This document shows positions 1 to 11,656 of a stretch of DNA of 64,000 nt, piece after piece. The position numbers and the translations under genes were made by a program. Under the pieces are notes generated by a model. It made no database searches. It was not told the DNA's origin and was given only the letters and a program-made list of their open reading frames with translations. This DNA is from Pseudomonas parasichuanensis. GTDB lineage: Bacteria; Pseudomonadota; Gammaproteobacteria; Pseudomonadales; Pseudomonadaceae. The stretch spans positions 1-64,000 of the forward strand of contig NZ_BQHO01000021.1 of assembly GCF_021601385.1 (NCBI RefSeq), written 5' to 3'. Every line of letters starts with the position of its first letter. Position 1 is the stretch's first letter.

Positions 1-141
1 ACACTCGACCCGGCGTAGTAGCAGAACAGGTACAGCGACGACGCCGGGTGGGAGGGGGTGGGGTTGTTCATTGGCAGCTTGCTGGTGGTGGCGTTGCTGG
101 TGGCGCTGCATTTGAGCAGGTTGGCGCCGAAGACGGCCTGA
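1..141 (+). pseudogene. MFS transporter C-terminus, disrupted by a local inversion
   Basis: The frame ending in TGA at 139-141 reads a hydrophobic segment (GLFIGSLLVVALLVALHL) followed by a short SRLAPKTA tail, typical of the last helix of a major facilitator transporter. The same frame has two consecutive TAG stops at 16-21. On the minus strand, positions 49 to 1 read PASSLYLFCYYAGSSV, which looks like the preceding MFS helix in the wrong orientation. The segment 8-49 is bounded by a perfect 9-bp inverted repeat (acccggcgt at 8-16, acgccgggt at 41-49), and reversing it in silico removes both stops. The rest of the gene is outside the window. The family call is from motif appearance only. Confidence 0.6.
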
Positions 142-162
142 GTGGGGCTGCTATGCAGCCCA

Positions 163-226
163 ATCGCCGGCAAGCCGGCTCCCACAGGGTTATGCGATCC
201 CTTGTGGGAGCCGGCTTGCCGGCGAT
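163..226. repeat. REP-type palindrome (Pseudomonas REPIN-like)
   Basis: Two roughly 27-nt arms (163-189 and 199-226) are inverted copies of each other with one extra T in the right arm. The core ccggcttgccggcgat and the flanking ctcccacag match the style of P. putida REP sequences. It lies just after the transporter stop and before the convergent YgiW-like gene. Confidence 0.85.
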
Positions 227-238
227 AAGGCCCTCGGA

Positions 239-586
239 TCAGTTGATGATCTCGACGATATCCACATCCACCTCGCGGCTCATCAGGTGCTTCTCCACCT
301 CGCCGGTCAGCTTGACCTTGGTCTTGTCGTTGAACGGCGTTGGCGGCAGGTCTTCGTTGTCGATCTCGACGGTGATGGTGCCGGTGTTGTCCTTGAACTC
401 GTAGCGGTCGTCGTTGTTGATCTTCTTGGTCACGAACCCTTGCAGCACCACCGGAGTGTCGTCGGCGGCTTCCTTGGCGGCGGCGACGGTGGTCACGGCC
501 TGGGCGCCGGGGCCGGTGTAGGTGGTGGCCAGGGCGGCGGTGCTGAACAGCGGGGCGAGGATCAGGGCGAGGTATTTGGCTTTCAT
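239..586 (-). CDS. YgiW/YdeI-family periplasmic OB-fold protein
   Basis: The product is 115 residues, beginning with a signal peptide (MKAKYLALILAPLFSTAALA). The mature part has the pattern of the bacterial OB-fold stress-tolerance family: VVLQGFVTKK, then YEFKDNTGTITVEID, then KVKLTGEVEK and a C-terminal VDVDIVEI strand. E. coli YgiW/YdeI homologues are periplasmic and linked to stress tolerance; their ligand is not settled. An in-frame ATG 17 codons upstream exists, but the ATG at 586 was chosen because it starts the signal peptide and has AGGAC a few bases before it. It is a single gene facing the transporter end. Confidence 0.85.
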   Translation of the reverse strand: MKAKYLALILAPLFSTAALATTYTGPGAQAVTTVAAAKEAADDTPVVLQGFVTKKINNDDRYEFKDNTGTITVEIDNEDLPPTPFNDKTKVKLTGEVEKHLMSREVDVDIVEIIN

Positions 587-659
587 GGTGATCGGGTCCT
601 GTTTGCGTTTTGATGGCAGCAGATTAACGACGATCACTGAATTGAAACTTAATCCAACA

Positions 660-686
660 AAAAGCCCGGCACTTGGCCGGGCTTTT
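660..686 (-). terminator. Rho-independent terminator after hemE
   Basis: An 11-bp perfect stem (aaaagcccggc / gccgggctttt) with a 5-nt loop lies 14 bp after the hemE stop. T-rich tails are present on both strands, but the plus strand has no gene ending here, so it most likely ends hemE. Confidence 0.85.
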
Positions 687-699
687 CATTCACCACCGA

Positions 700-1764
700 T
701 TACTGGTGGTACTGCGCCGAAAGCTCGTGCACGGCGTTGATGAACACGCCAGCGTGCTCCGGGTCCACTTCCGGGGTGATGCCGTGGCCCAGGTTGAACA
801 CATGGCCGCTGCCCTTGCCGTAGCTGGCGAGGATGCGCGCCACTTCTTTGCGGATGGCCTCGGGCTTGGCGTACAGCACGGTCGGGTCCATGTTGCCCTG
901 CAGGGCCACCTTGTCACCGACGCGGCGGCGGGCGTCGCCGATCTCGCAGGTCCAGTCCAGGCCCAGCGCGTCGGCACCGGCCTCGGCGATGCTTTCCAGC
1001 CACAGGCCGCCGTTCTTGGTGAAGAGAATGACCGGCACCTTGCGCCCTTCGTGCTCGCGGATCAGGCCGCTGACGATCTTGCGCATGTAGGCCAGGGAGA
1101 ACTCCTGGTAGGCCGCCGCCGACAGGTTGCCACCCCAGGTGTCGAAGATCTGCACGGCCTGGGCACCGGCGAGGATCTGGCCGTTGAGGTAGCTGGTGAC
1201 CGACTGGGCCAGCTTGTCCAGCAGCAGGTGCAGGGCTTGCGGGTTGTCATAGGCCATGGCCTTGGTCTTGCGGAAGTCTTTCGACGAGCCGCCTTCGACC
1301 ATGTAGGTGGCCAGGGTCCAGGGGCTGCCGGAGAAACCGATCAGCGGCACGCGGCCGTTGAGCTCGCGGCGGATGGTGCTGACCGCGTCCATCACGTAGC
1401 CCAGGTCTTTCTGCGGGTCGGGGATCGGCAGCGCCTCGATGTCGGCAGGGGTGCTGATGACCTTCTTGAAACGCGGGCCTTCGCCGGTTTCGAAGTACAG
1501 GCCCAGGCCCATGGCATCGGGGATGGTGAGGATGTCCGAGAAGAGGATCGCCGCGTCCAGCGGGTAGCGGTCCAGCGGCTGCATTGTGACCTCGCAGGCG
1601 AACTGCGGGTTCATGCACAGGCTCATGAAGTCGCCGGCCTTGGCGCGGCTGGCGCGGTACTCCGGCAGGTAGCGGCCGGCTTGGCGCATCATCCACACCG
1701 GGGTGACGTCTACGGGTTGCTTGAGCAGTGCACGCAGGAAACGATCGTTCTTCAGGGCAGTCAT
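700..1764 (-). CDS. hemE: Uroporphyrinogen decarboxylase
   Basis: The 354-residue product has the family's usual length and decarboxylates the four acetate side chains of uroporphyrinogen III to give coproporphyrinogen III, a cytosolic step of haem synthesis. The N-terminal signature [13 protein letters not shown] (around residues 25-37) and the substrate-binding [12 protein letters not shown] stretch are intact. The next gene upstream on the same strand is gltD, but about 190 bp and a REP element separate them, so hemE probably has its own promoter. A palindrome overlapping a TATACA-like box lies about 100 bp before its start. Confidence 0.97.
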   Translation of the reverse strand: MTALKNDRFLRALLKQPVDVTPVWMMRQAGRYLPEYRASRAKAGDFMSLCMNPQFACEVTMQPLDRYPLDAAILFSDILTIPDAMGLGLYFETGEGPRFKKVISTPADIEALPIPDPQKDLGYVMDAVSTIRRELNGRVPLIGFSGSPWTLATYMVEGGSSKDFRKTKAMAYDNPQALHLLLDKLAQSVTSYLNGQILAGAQAVQIFDTWGGNLSAAAYQEFSLAYMRKIVSGLIREHEGRKVPVILFTKNGGLWLESIAEAGADALGLDWTCEIGDARRRVGDKVALQGNMDPTVLYAKPEAIRKEVARILASYGKGSGHVFNLGHGITPEVDPEHAGVFINAVHELSAQYHQ

Positions 1765-1866
1765 GTCGGCATCCGGAAAAAAAGTGCGGGCATTTTCTCA
1801 GACGCGGGCGCAAAAGGCACGGCCATGGCCATGGGTTTTGTCTATTGGGTGCCACAGATCAAACGA

Positions 1867-1880
1867 TTTTGTATACAAAA
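1867..1880. promoter_or_regulatory. Perfect 14-bp palindrome, candidate GntR-type operator
   Basis: The sequence ttttgtatacaaaa is a perfect palindrome about 103 bp before the hemE start. It has the t-GT-N2-AC-a form common in FadR/GntR-family operators and includes TATACA, which could act as a -10 box for hemE. No regulator gene is nearby. The role is inference. Confidence 0.35.
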
Positions 1881-1882
1881 GC

Positions 1883-1947
1883 ATCGCGGGCAAGCCCGCT
1901 CCCACAGGTTATGCGCATGACCTGTGGGAGCGGGCTTGCCCGCGAAT
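1883..1947. repeat. REP-type palindrome
   Basis: Arms 1883-1909 and 1920-1947 are inverted copies around a small loop that is itself palindromic (atgcgcat). The core cgggcttgcccgcga with flanking ctcccacag is the classical P. putida REP type. It lies 8 bp after the gltD stop. Confidence 0.9.
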
Positions 1948-1955
1948 AGGCCGGA

Positions 1956-3377
<1,422 letters not shown>

Positions 3378-3392
3378 TCAAAACCTCTTAAC

Positions 3393-3494
3393 AGCAGCTG
3401 CAAGCTACAAGCTGCAAGCCGCAAGACGATCACTTAAGCCGGGCAAACCCCGAACTGCTTCACTTGCAGCTCGAGGCTCGCCACTTGCAGCTGC
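3393..3494. repeat. Palindromic AGCTGCAAGC-type intergenic repeat, copy 1
   Basis: Arms at 3393-3424 and 3463-3494 are imperfect inverted copies built of repeated gctgcaagc/gcttgcagc units. They fill the gltB-gltD gap. Similar sequences occur at 20754-20854 and 25788-25869. Confidence 0.75.
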
Positions 3495-3495
3495 T

Positions 3496-6400
3496 TTACT
3501 GCGGGTTGGCGCGGGTGCTGGACAGCAGTTGCTTGAGCGTGGCCGCCTTCGGCTTGACCAGCCAGAAGCGCCGCACGTAATCGTCCAGGTTCTCCGAGAG
3601 CTCACGCCCCCACTCGCTGCCGGTCTCTTCCACGTACTCGCCCAGGACACGCGCCAGGTGGCTGCGGTAGGCCTCCATCGCCTCACCACTGATGCGCTGG
3701 ATTTCCACCAGCTCGTGGTTGAGTTTGTCGACGAAGCTGTTGTCCATGTCGAGCACGTAGGCGAAACCGCCGGTCATGCCAGAGCCGAAGTTGTAACCGG
3801 TCTTGCCCAGGACGCAGACAAAGCCGCCGGTCATGTATTCACAGCAGTGATCGCCGGTGCCCTCGACCACAGCGTGGGCGCCGGAGTTACGCACAGCGAA
3901 GCGCTCGCCCGCGGTGCCGGCGGCGAACAGCTTGCCGCCGGTGGCGCCGTACAGGCAGGTGTTGCCGACAATGGCGCTGTGCTGGGTTTCGAACGGGCTG
4001 CCGGCCGGTGGCACGATGGTCACCTTGCCGCCGGTCATGCCCTTGCCGACGTAGTCGTTGGCGTCGCCTTCCAGGTGCAGGTTCAGGCCACCGGCGTTCC
4101 ACACGCCAAAGCTCTGGCCCGCAGTGCCCTTGAAGCGGAAGGTGATCGGCGCGGCGGCCATGCCCTGGTTGCCGTGCAGCTTGGCGATTTCGCCAGAGAT
4201 GCGCGCACCGATAGAGCGGTCGCAGTTGCAGATGTCGAGGCTGAACTCGCCACCGGCCATGTCGCGGATCGCAGGCAATGCCATGGCGACCATCTTCTCG
4301 GCCAGCTCGCCCTGATCGAACGGCGGGTTCTTGTCGACTTCGCAGAACTGCGGCTTGTCGGCCGGGATGTGCGAGCTGCCCAGCAGCGGCGACAGGTCGA
4401 GGTGGCCCTGGCGCTCGGTGTCGCCCGGCAGCACGTCGAGCAGGTCGGTACGGCCGATCAGCTCGCCCAGGCTGCGCACGCCCAGCTTGGCCAGCCACTC
4501 ACGGGTCTCTTCGGCGACGAAGGTGAAGAAGTTGATCACCATGTCGACGGTGCCGATGTAGTGATCCTTGCGCAGCTTGTCGTTCTGGGTGGCCACGCCG
4601 GTGGCGCAGTTGTTCAGGTGGCAGATGCGCAGGTACTTGCAGCCCAGGGCGATCATTGGCGCGGTGCCGAAGCCGAAGCTCTCGGCGCCGAGGATCGCGG
4701 CCTTGATCACGTCCAGGCCGGTTTTCAGGCCGCCGTCGGTCTGTACCCGCACCTTGCCGCGCAGGTCGTTGCCGCGCAGGGTCTGGTGGGTTTCGGCCAG
4801 ACCCAGTTCCCACGGGGCGCCGGCGTACTTGATCGAGGTCAGCGGCGAAGCGCCGGTGCCGCCGTCGTAGCCGGAGATGGTGATCAGGTCGGCATAGGCC
4901 TTGGCCACGCCAGCGGCGATGGTGCCCACGCCGGCTTCGGCCACCAGCTTGACCGAGACCAGGGCCTGCGGGTTGACCTGCTTGAGGTCGTAGATCAGCT
5001 GGGCCAGGTCTTCGATCGAGTAGATGTCGTGGTGCGGTGGTGGCGAGATCAGGGTCACGCCGGGTACCGCATAGCGCAGCTTGGCGATCAGGCCGTTGAC
5101 CTTGCCGCCGGGCAGCTGGCCGCCCTCGCCGGGCTTGGCGCCCTGGGCCACCTTGATCTGCAGCACTTCGGCATTGACCAGGTATTCCGGGGTCACGCCA
5201 AAGCGGCCGGTGGCCACCTGCTTGATTTTCGAGCTCTTGATGGTGCCGTAGCGAGCCGGGTCTTCGCCGCCCTCGCCGGAGTTGGAGCGCGCGCCCAGGC
5301 GGTTCATGGCCTCGGCCAGGGCTTCGTGAGCCTCTGGCGACAGCGCGCCCAGGGAGATGCCGGCGGAGTCGAAGCGCTTGAGGATGGCCTCCAGCGGCTC
5401 GACTTCATCCAGTGCCAGGGCCTGGTCGGCCACTTTCACTTTCAACAAGTCGCGGATCATCGACACCGGGCGCTGGTCGACCAGCGTGGTGTATTCCTTG
5501 AACTTGGCGTAGTCGCCCTGCTGCACGGCGGCCTGCAGGGTGTTGACCACGTCCGGGTTGTAGGCGTGGTACTCGCCACCGTGGACGAACTTGAGCAGGC
5601 CACCTTGCTGGATCGGCCTGCGCGCGCTCCAGGCTTCGGCGGCGAGCAGCTTCTGGTCGCTCTCCAGGTCTTCGAAACGCGCACCCTTGATGCGGCTCGA
5701 CACACCCTTGAAGCTCAGGCCGACCACTTCCTCGGACAGGCCGATGGCTTCGAACAACTGCGCGCCACGGTACGAGGTGATGGTGGAGATGCCCATCTTC
5801 GACAGGATCTTCAGCAGGCCCTTGGAGATGCCTTTACGGTAGTACTTGAACACTTCGTCCAGATCGCCCAGCACTTCGCCGGTGCGGATCAGGTCGGCCA
5901 GCACTTCATAGGCCAGGTACGGGTAGACGGCCGAGGCACCGAAGCCCAGCAGCACGGCGAAGTGGTGCGGGTCACGGGCGGTGGCGGTCTCGACCAGGAT
6001 GTTGCTGTCGCAACGCAGGCCCTGTTCGGTCAGGCGGTGGTGCACCGCACCGACGGCCAGCGAAGCGTGCACCGGCAGCTTGCCCGGGGCGATGTAGCGG
6101 TCGCTGAGCACCAGCTGGGTCTTGCCGCTGCGCACCGCTTCTTCGGCCTGGTCGGCGATGTTGCGGATGGCCGCTTCCAGGCCGAGGCTTTGCTCATAGT
6201 TGAGGTCGATCAGCTGGCGGTCGAAACCTTCGCGCTCCAGGTTCATCAACGAACGCCACTTGGCGGGCGAGATGACCGGCGAGCTGAGGATCACCCGCGA
6301 GGCGTGCTCGGGGGACTCCTGGAAGATGTTGCGCTCGGCGCCCAGGCAGATTTCCAGGGACATGACGATCGCTTCGCGCAGCGGGTCGATCGGCGGGTTG

Positions 6401-7941
6401 GTCACCTGGGCGAACTGCTGGCGGAAGAAGTCGTACGGCGAACGCACGCGCTGGGACAGCACGGCCATCGGCGTGTCGTCGCCCATCGAGCCGACCGCTT
6501 CCTGGCCCTGCTCGCCGAGTGGGCGCAGCACCTGGTCACGCTCCTCGAAGGTGACCTGGAACATCTTCATGTATTGCTTGAGCTGGTCGGCGTCGTAGCT
6601 GGCCGCGCCCTGGTCGTCGGTCAGCGTCGCCTGGATACGGGTGGCGTGCTGACGCAGCCAGCGCTTGTACGGGTGGCGCGACTTCAGGCGGTTGTCGATG
6701 GCGTCGGTGTCGAGGATCTGGCCGGTCTCGGTGTCCACGGCCAGGATCTGGCCCGGGCCGACACGGCCCTTGGCCAGGACTTCCTCGGGCTGGTAGCCCC
6801 ATACGCCGATTTCCGAGGCGATGGTGATATAGCCGTTGGTGGTGGTGACCCAGCGCGCCGGGCGCAGGCCGTTGCGGTCGAGCAGGCACACCGCGTGGCG
6901 GCCTTCGGTCATGACGATACCGGCCGGGCCATCCCACGGCTCCATGTGCATGGAGTTGTATTCGTAGAAGGCGCGCAGGTCGGCGTCCATGGTCTCGACG
7001 TTCTGCCAGGCTGGCGGTACCAGCATGCGCACGCCACGGAACAGGTCGATGCCGCCGGTGACCATCAGCTCGAGCATGTTGTCCATGCTCGAGGAGTCGG
7101 AACCGACACGGTTGACCAGCGGGCCGAGCTCTTCGAGGTCGGGGATCAGGTCGTTGGCGAACTTGGTGCGACGGGCCATGGCCCAGTTGCGGTTGCCGGT
7201 GATGGTGTTGATCTCGCCGTTGTGGGCGAGGAAGCGGAAGGGCTGGGCCAGCGGCCACTTCGGCAGGGTGTTGGTGGAGAAGCGCTGGTGGAACACGCAG
7301 ATCGCGGTTTGCAGGCGCTCGTCACCCAGGTCTGGATAGAAGGCCGCGAGATCGCGCGGCATCATCAGGCCTTTGTAGATGATGGTCTTGTGCGAAAAGC
7401 TGCAGATGTAGTGGTCGGCGTCGTGGGCGTTGGCCACGGACGAGCGGCGACGGGCACTGAACAGCTTGATGGCGAATTCCTGATCGCTCAGGCCTTCACC
7501 GCCGATGAACACCTGTTCGATCTGCGGCAGGCGCTCCAGGGCCAGGCGGCCCAGGACGCTGGTGTCGATCGGCACTTTGCGCCAGCCGACCAGCTTCAGG
7601 CCGGCATTGACGATCTCGCGGTCCATGTTGGCGCGAGCGGCCTGGGCTTTGACCGGGTCCTGGTTGAAGAACACCATGCCGACGGCGTACTGCTTGGGCA
7701 GCTCGGCGGCGAAGTGCTCCTGGGCCACGGCGCGCAGGAATTGATCGGGCTTCTGCATGAGCAGACCGCAACCGTCACCGGTCTTGCCGTCGGCATTGAT
7801 GCCACCGCGGTGGGTCATGCAGGTCAATGCCTGCATGGCAGTTTGCAGAAGGTGGTGGCTGGGTTCGCCCGTCATATGGGCGATCAGGCCAAAACCACAG
7901 TTGTCCTTGAATTCTTCGGGATGGTACAGACCTGTTTTCAT
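3496..7941 (-). CDS. gltB: Glutamate synthase (NADPH) large subunit
   Basis: The 1481-residue product is the alpha subunit of glutamate synthase. After a 14-residue propeptide the sequence CGFGLIAH supplies the N-terminal nucleophile cysteine of the class II glutaminase domain. A central domain leads to the FMN-binding synthase barrel ([19 protein letters not shown]). The 3Fe-4S cluster motif is [15 protein letters not shown], and a C-terminal glycine-rich beta-helix follows. An upstream in-frame ATG at 8001 was rejected: the ATG at 7941 gives the usual propeptide and has GGTGAG before it. gltD follows. Confidence 0.97.
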   Translation of the reverse strand: MKTGLYHPEEFKDNCGFGLIAHMTGEPSHHLLQTAMQALTCMTHRGGINADGKTGDGCGLLMQKPDQFLRAVAQEHFAAELPKQYAVGMVFFNQDPVKAQAARANMDREIVNAGLKLVGWRKVPIDTSVLGRLALERLPQIEQVFIGGEGLSDQEFAIKLFSARRRSSVANAHDADHYICSFSHKTIIYKGLMMPRDLAAFYPDLGDERLQTAICVFHQRFSTNTLPKWPLAQPFRFLAHNGEINTITGNRNWAMARRTKFANDLIPDLEELGPLVNRVGSDSSSMDNMLELMVTGGIDLFRGVRMLVPPAWQNVETMDADLRAFYEYNSMHMEPWDGPAGIVMTEGRHAVCLLDRNGLRPARWVTTTNGYITIASEIGVWGYQPEEVLAKGRVGPGQILAVDTETGQILDTDAIDNRLKSRHPYKRWLRQHATRIQATLTDDQGAASYDADQLKQYMKMFQVTFEERDQVLRPLGEQGQEAVGSMGDDTPMAVLSQRVRSPYDFFRQQFAQVTNPPIDPLREAIVMSLEICLGAERNIFQESPEHASRVILSSPVISPAKWRSLMNLEREGFDRQLIDLNYEQSLGLEAAIRNIADQAEEAVRSGKTQLVLSDRYIAPGKLPVHASLAVGAVHHRLTEQGLRCDSNILVETATARDPHHFAVLLGFGASAVYPYLAYEVLADLIRTGEVLGDLDEVFKYYRKGISKGLLKILSKMGISTITSYRGAQLFEAIGLSEEVVGLSFKGVSSRIKGARFEDLESDQKLLAAEAWSARRPIQQGGLLKFVHGGEYHAYNPDVVNTLQAAVQQGDYAKFKEYTTLVDQRPVSMIRDLLKVKVADQALALDEVEPLEAILKRFDSAGISLGALSPEAHEALAEAMNRLGARSNSGEGGEDPARYGTIKSSKIKQVATGRFGVTPEYLVNAEVLQIKVAQGAKPGEGGQLPGGKVNGLIAKLRYAVPGVTLISPPPHHDIYSIEDLAQLIYDLKQVNPQALVSVKLVAEAGVGTIAAGVAKAYADLITISGYDGGTGASPLTSIKYAGAPWELGLAETHQTLRGNDLRGKVRVQTDGGLKTGLDVIKAAILGAESFGFGTAPMIALGCKYLRICHLNNCATGVATQNDKLRKDHYIGTVDMVINFFTFVAEETREWLAKLGVRSLGELIGRTDLLDVLPGDTERQGHLDLSPLLGSSHIPADKPQFCEVDKNPPFDQGELAEKMVAMALPAIRDMAGGEFSLDICNCDRSIGARISGEIAKLHGNQGMAAAPITFRFKGTAGQSFGVWNAGGLNLHLEGDANDYVGKGMTGGKVTIVPPAGSPFETQHSAIVGNTCLYGATGGKLFAAGTAGERFAVRNSGAHAVVEGTGDHCCEYMTGGFVCVLGKTGYNFGSGMTGGFAYVLDMDNSFVDKLNHELVEIQRISGEAMEAYRSHLARVLGEYVEETGSEWGRELSENLDDYVRRFWLVKPKAATLKQLLSSTRANPQ

Positions 7942-8228
7942 AGACACTTTCTCACCAGGTTCACCTCTCAACCGGAGGCAAATCTCTTTTTTAACAACCA
8001 CTTACCATCCACGCCGATCAAACGCCAGCTTTTTTGCGGTGGTCATGGAAAACCATTGTTGCACAGCGACAGCGATGCTCACAAATTTTCATGTCTCACC
8101 ATTGAAAATTTATGTCGCAATTTTGAATGTTTTTGCGCCATGCGCCGTGATAGCGACTTGGCTCGAGTCTGAAGCGTTTCAGCCATGACTGCAACACGGG
8201 GCTTGTGGCCGGCAGTCTGGGACAGAAA
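7942..8228. other. gltB leader and upstream region, no gene
   Basis: This gap between gltB and the damX terminator holds no convincing coding sequence. It is AT-rich compared with its neighbours, especially 8080-8132, and contains the inverted and direct repeats listed as a candidate ArgR operator. The gltB promoter should lie here. Confidence 0.6.
8083..8132. promoter_or_regulatory. Candidate ArgR operator upstream of gltBD
   Basis: Two direct repeats start at 8091 and 8112 with a 21-bp period. Each begins ATGTC(T/G)CA and has TTGAA 10 bases in, so the half-sites are TGTCTC (8092) and TGTCGC (8113). This matches the tandem TGTCGC-N-AA form described for the P. aeruginosa AraC-family regulator ArgR, which is known to repress gltBD there. 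A perfect 9-bp inverted repeat (aaattttca at 8083-8091, tgaaaattt at 8103-8111) overlaps it, and an inverted TGTCGC lies at 8066-8071. Assignment is by motif only. Confidence 0.5.
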
Positions 8229-8257
8229 AGCCTGCCGCACTTGATGTGCAGCAGGCT
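8229..8257 (-). terminator. Terminator after damX
   Basis: On the minus strand an agcctgctgcac stem pairs with gtgcggcaggct and is followed by TTTT. It lies 60-90 bp after the damX stop and upstream of the gltB control region. Confidence 0.8.
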
Positions 8258-8317
8258 AGTCGAAAGCTAGAAGTCGCTCAGCAACTGGGCGGCGGGGGTG
8301 ATGCCGCCCGGAAGGTG

Positions 8318-9922
8318 TCAGCGGGCCGTGGCCAGCTCTTGTTGGACGCTGCCGACGGTACGTGGCCAAGGTTTACCAGCCTGGACCTTGGCTGGCAAGT
8401 TCTTGATTGCCGCAGCGGCGGCGTCACGGCTGGCGAAGTTGCCGTAGGTGACCACATACAGGGGTTTGCCCTGCAGGTTTTTCTTGAAGTAGCGATAGTC
8501 GCCACCCTGCTCTTTGACGAACGCCTGGGCCGACGCCTCGGAGCTGGTGCCGAAGATCTGCACCACATAGTTCCCGGCCTTTTGGCCGGCATACCAGCTG
8601 CTGCCGCCGGCGCCACCGGCTGCCGGTTTCTCGGCGGGCTTGGCTGCAGGCTTGGCGCTGGCAACCTGGGTTGGGGCCGGCGCTGGCTTGGCGGGTGCAA
8701 CCGGCTTTGGCGCCTGGGTTGCTACTGGTTTTTGCGCAGGCGCAACCGGCTGGATCGGTTGCGCAGGTGCCGGTGCCGGACCTGCGGTGGCGCCTTGTGG
8801 CGGGGCGATGGTGGTGAAAGTCGGCGGCACCGCTGCGGAAGGCGCGGCAGGCTGCAGCGCGGTGTTGCCGGCAGGCCCGGCTTCTTCGCCGTCACCCATG
8901 CCAGCGGCCTGGGCCAGCGGCTCGCGCATGACCGGCTGCGACTGGCCGACCAGCGGCAGCGGCATCGGCTGCGAGGAACCGGCGAACTCGATGGCCGGCG
9001 CGCCATTGCCACCCTGGCCCAGCGGCAACTGGGCCTGGGCGCTCGGCGCCTCGGTCGGCGCCTTGTCGCTCTTCTTCGGCATCAGGACCGCCGCACCAAC
9101 GGCGACCACGACCACAGCGGACAGCGCAAGCACGTGTTTCTTAGGCATTTTGAACCCCATGGTTGGTCGCTTAACCGTGGTACGGCTGGCGATCATGGCT
9201 TCGATCAAGGTATCGCGGGCGACCTGGTTGATGGTCCCAGGCCACCCATCGGCATTTTCGTGGATGTCGGCGATCTGCTCGCGGGTGAACACGTCGATAC
9301 CCCGGCCAGCACCGTCCAGGCGCTGCTCCAGATACTCGCGGGTTTCTTCCTCGCTGTAGGGTGCCAGCTCGATGATGTGGAAACGTTCCTCATCGATATT
9401 GAGCTCATCCAGCCCGGCGATCAGTGACGGCTCGCCGAACAGGAACACATGCGGGCGCCCTTCGGCAACGCCAGCCGCCAACTCCAGCAAGGCTTGGAGT
9501 GCCGACTCGTCGAGTTGTTCCGCATCGTCCACCAGCAGGTAGACTTCCTGGCCGGTCAGCGCCAGTTGCACCACCTGCGACAAGATCGCCTGCACTTCAG
9601 GCTGCGCCACGTTGAGCGACTGGGCCACCTGGCCGAGCACGCTGGCTGCGTCACAGGCACCGCGGGCGGAGACCACCACGCTTTGCACCGACTGTTTGTT
9701 GGTGCTGGCCACCAGCGCCTGGCGCAGCAGGGTCTTGCCGCTGCCCACGGGGCCCGTGACCACCAGCATCAGCTGGCTGTATCGCGCCAGGTGGTGCAGT
9801 TGGCCCAGCACCGGTTTGCGCTGGGCGGGGAAGAACTTGAAACCGGGCACACGAGGTGCGAACGGATCGTGGCTCAACTGGTAATGATCGAGGAACGCCT
9901 CATCGGCATGCAGACTGGTCAT
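8318..9922 (-). CDS. damX: DamX-like AAA ATPase with SPOR domain
   Basis: The 534-residue product has an ExeA-like AAA ATPase domain in the cytoplasm (Walker A GPVGSGKT at 57-64, Walker B LLVDDAEQLDE), one membrane helix (about 267-287), and a long Pro/Ala/Gln-rich linker. It ends in a SPOR domain (about 455-530), which binds denuded septal peptidoglycan. Enterobacterial DamX lacks the ATPase part, so this is the longer pseudomonad form. It sits 15 bp after aroB on the same strand, the usual aroK-aroB-damX arrangement. A role in septal wall processing is inferred from the family. Confidence 0.9.
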   Translation of the reverse strand: MTSLHADEAFLDHYQLSHDPFAPRVPGFKFFPAQRKPVLGQLHHLARYSQLMLVVTGPVGSGKTLLRQALVASTNKQSVQSVVVSARGACDAASVLGQVAQSLNVAQPEVQAILSQVVQLALTGQEVYLLVDDAEQLDESALQALLELAAGVAEGRPHVFLFGEPSLIAGLDELNIDEERFHIIELAPYSEEETREYLEQRLDGAGRGIDVFTREQIADIHENADGWPGTINQVARDTLIEAMIASRTTVKRPTMGFKMPKKHVLALSAVVVVAVGAAVLMPKKSDKAPTEAPSAQAQLPLGQGGNGAPAIEFAGSSQPMPLPLVGQSQPVMREPLAQAAGMGDGEEAGPAGNTALQPAAPSAAVPPTFTTIAPPQGATAGPAPAPAQPIQPVAPAQKPVATQAPKPVAPAKPAPAPTQVASAKPAAKPAEKPAAGGAGGSSWYAGQKAGNYVVQIFGTSSEASAQAFVKEQGGDYRYFKKNLQGKPLYVVTYGNFASRDAAAAAIKNLPAKVQAGKPWPRTVGSVQQELATAR

Positions 9923-9937
9923 TGCGTTGTCACAACC

Positions 9938-11035
9938 TCAAAGCTGGGCCACGATCGCGCGGTAATCCGCCGCCAGCGTGGCCTGAAGAATCTCTGTCGG
10001 ATAGTCGTCGGTGACGACGGCTTCGCCCATCTGGCGCAGCAGCACCAGGCGCAGACGCCCGTCGAGCACTTTCTTGTCGACCGCCATGTGCTCCATGAAA
10101 TGCGCCGGGGTCATTTCCTGTGGTGGCACCACCGGCAATCCTGCGTCCTGCAACAAGCGAATACCGCGATCACGCGCTGACTGATCGATCCAACCCAGGC
10201 GCATGGACATCTCCAGCGCCATCACCGTACCCGCCGACACGGCTTCGCCATGCAACCAGACGCCATAACCCATGTGGGTTTCGATGGCATGGCCAAAGGT
10301 GTGGCCCAGGTTGAGCGTGGCGCGCACACCCGATTCGCGCTCGTCGGCGCCGACCACGGCGGCCTTGGCGGCGCAGGACCGGGCGATGGCTTCGGTCAGG
10401 GCCTTGGCGTCCAGCGCGCGCAGGGCCTTGATGTTGTTTTCGAGCCAACCAAGAAAAGGTTCATCGCAGATCAGGCCATACTTGATGACTTCGGCGAGCC
10501 CGGCGGACAGTTCGCGCGCTGGCAGGGTCTTGAGGCTGGTGGTGTCGATCAGTACCGCGTTGGGCTGATAGAACGCGCCCACCATGTTCTTGCCCAGCGG
10601 GTGGTTGATACCGGTCTTGCCACCCACCGACGAGTCCACCTGCGACAACAGCGTGGTAGGCACCTGGATGAAGTCGACCCCGCGTTGGTAACAGGCCGCA
10701 GCGAAACCGGCCATGTCGCCGATCACACCGCCACCGAGGGCGACCACGGTGGTGCGGCGGTCATGACGGGCGGTCAGCAACGCATCGAAGATCAGTTGCA
10801 GGGTTTCCCAGTTCTTGTGGGCCTCGCCATCGGGCAACACCACTGGCAGCACCTTGTAGGCACCCAGGGTCTTGCTCAGGCGTTCGAGGTACAGGGGCGC
10901 GACGGTCTCGTTGGAAACGATGGCCACCTGGCGCCCGGCAATGTGCGGCGCCAGCAGTTCGGGCTGGTCCAACAGGCCCTCGCCAATGTAGATCGGGTAG
11001 CTACGTTCGCCCAGGTCGACCTTAAGTGTCTGCAT
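9938..11035 (-). CDS. aroB: 3-dehydroquinate synthase
   Basis: The 365-residue enzyme cyclises DAHP to 3-dehydroquinate, step two of the shikimate pathway, using NAD and zinc. Visible family features are the NAD-binding [19 protein letters not shown] region, the [19 protein letters not shown] stretch and the zinc-ligand HGEAVSAG and [11 protein letters not shown] motifs. The ATG at 11035 was chosen over one four codons upstream because it begins the conserved [15 protein letters not shown] and has GGGGA seven bases before it. It follows aroK on the same strand. Confidence 0.97.
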   Translation of the reverse strand: MQTLKVDLGERSYPIYIGEGLLDQPELLAPHIAGRQVAIVSNETVAPLYLERLSKTLGAYKVLPVVLPDGEAHKNWETLQLIFDALLTARHDRRTTVVALGGGVIGDMAGFAAACYQRGVDFIQVPTTLLSQVDSSVGGKTGINHPLGKNMVGAFYQPNAVLIDTTSLKTLPARELSAGLAEVIKYGLICDEPFLGWLENNIKALRALDAKALTEAIARSCAAKAAVVGADERESGVRATLNLGHTFGHAIETHMGYGVWLHGEAVSAGTVMALEMSMRLGWIDQSARDRGIRLLQDAGLPVVPPQEMTPAHFMEHMAVDKKVLDGRLRLVLLRQMGEAVVTDDYPTEILQATLAADYRAIVAQL

Positions 11036-11133
11036 GTATCCCCACAATGTGCTTGGGCGCGGTGACGGCTGTGCGGCTCCGCGCGATGACGTTCAACCCC
11101 GCCTCGGCGTTGGTGGCCGAGGATAGTCCTGAC

Positions 11134-11652
11134 TTATCGGGGCGGCAACTGATGCAAACGCTCGAGAATATCGAGCACCACCATGCGCGGTGGCCGTTCG
11201 TCGGTTTCCACCACGATGTCGGCAATCTCGCGATAGAGCGGGTCGCGCAGCTCCAGCAGGGCGCGCAATGTGGCTTCCGGGTTGGCGGTGCGCAAAAGCG
11301 GCCGGTTGCGATCACGGGCAGTACGCCCGACCTGCTGCTCCACCGAGGCATGCAGGTAGATCACCCGGCCTCCGGCGTGCAGTGCGGCGCGGTTGGCATC
11401 GCGCATCACCGCGCCGCCACCGGTGGCCAGGACCACGCCATCGAGCTCGCAGAGCTCGGCGATCATCGCCTGCTCACGGTCACGAAAGCCCGGCTCGCCT
11501 TCTTTGTCGAAGATCCACGGGATGTTGGCGCCAGTTCGCAGTTCGATTTCCTTGTCGGAATCCTTGAACAGCAGGCGCAGCTCTTTGGCCAACAGGCGCC
11601 CGATGGTGCTCTTTCCAGCGCCCATGGGCCCTACAAGTATCAAATTTCGCAC
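11134..11652 (-). CDS. aroK: Shikimate kinase
   Basis: The 172-residue product phosphorylates shikimate at O3 using ATP. It has the P-loop GPMGAGKST near residue 8, the substrate-binding DSDKEIE and FRDREQ motifs, GGGAV, and the lid arginines in RDRNRPLL. The start codon is GTG at 11652, which begins [14 protein letters not shown] directly. It begins only 4 bp after the pilQ stop, so the pil operon probably reads into aroK-aroB-damX. Confidence 0.96.
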   Translation of the reverse strand: MRNLILVGPMGAGKSTIGRLLAKELRLLFKDSDKEIELRTGANIPWIFDKEGEPGFRDREQAMIAELCELDGVVLATGGGAVMRDANRAALHAGGRVIYLHASVEQQVGRTARDRNRPLLRTANPEATLRALLELRDPLYREIADIVVETDERPPRMVVLDILERLHQLPPR

Positions 11653-11656
11653 AGAA

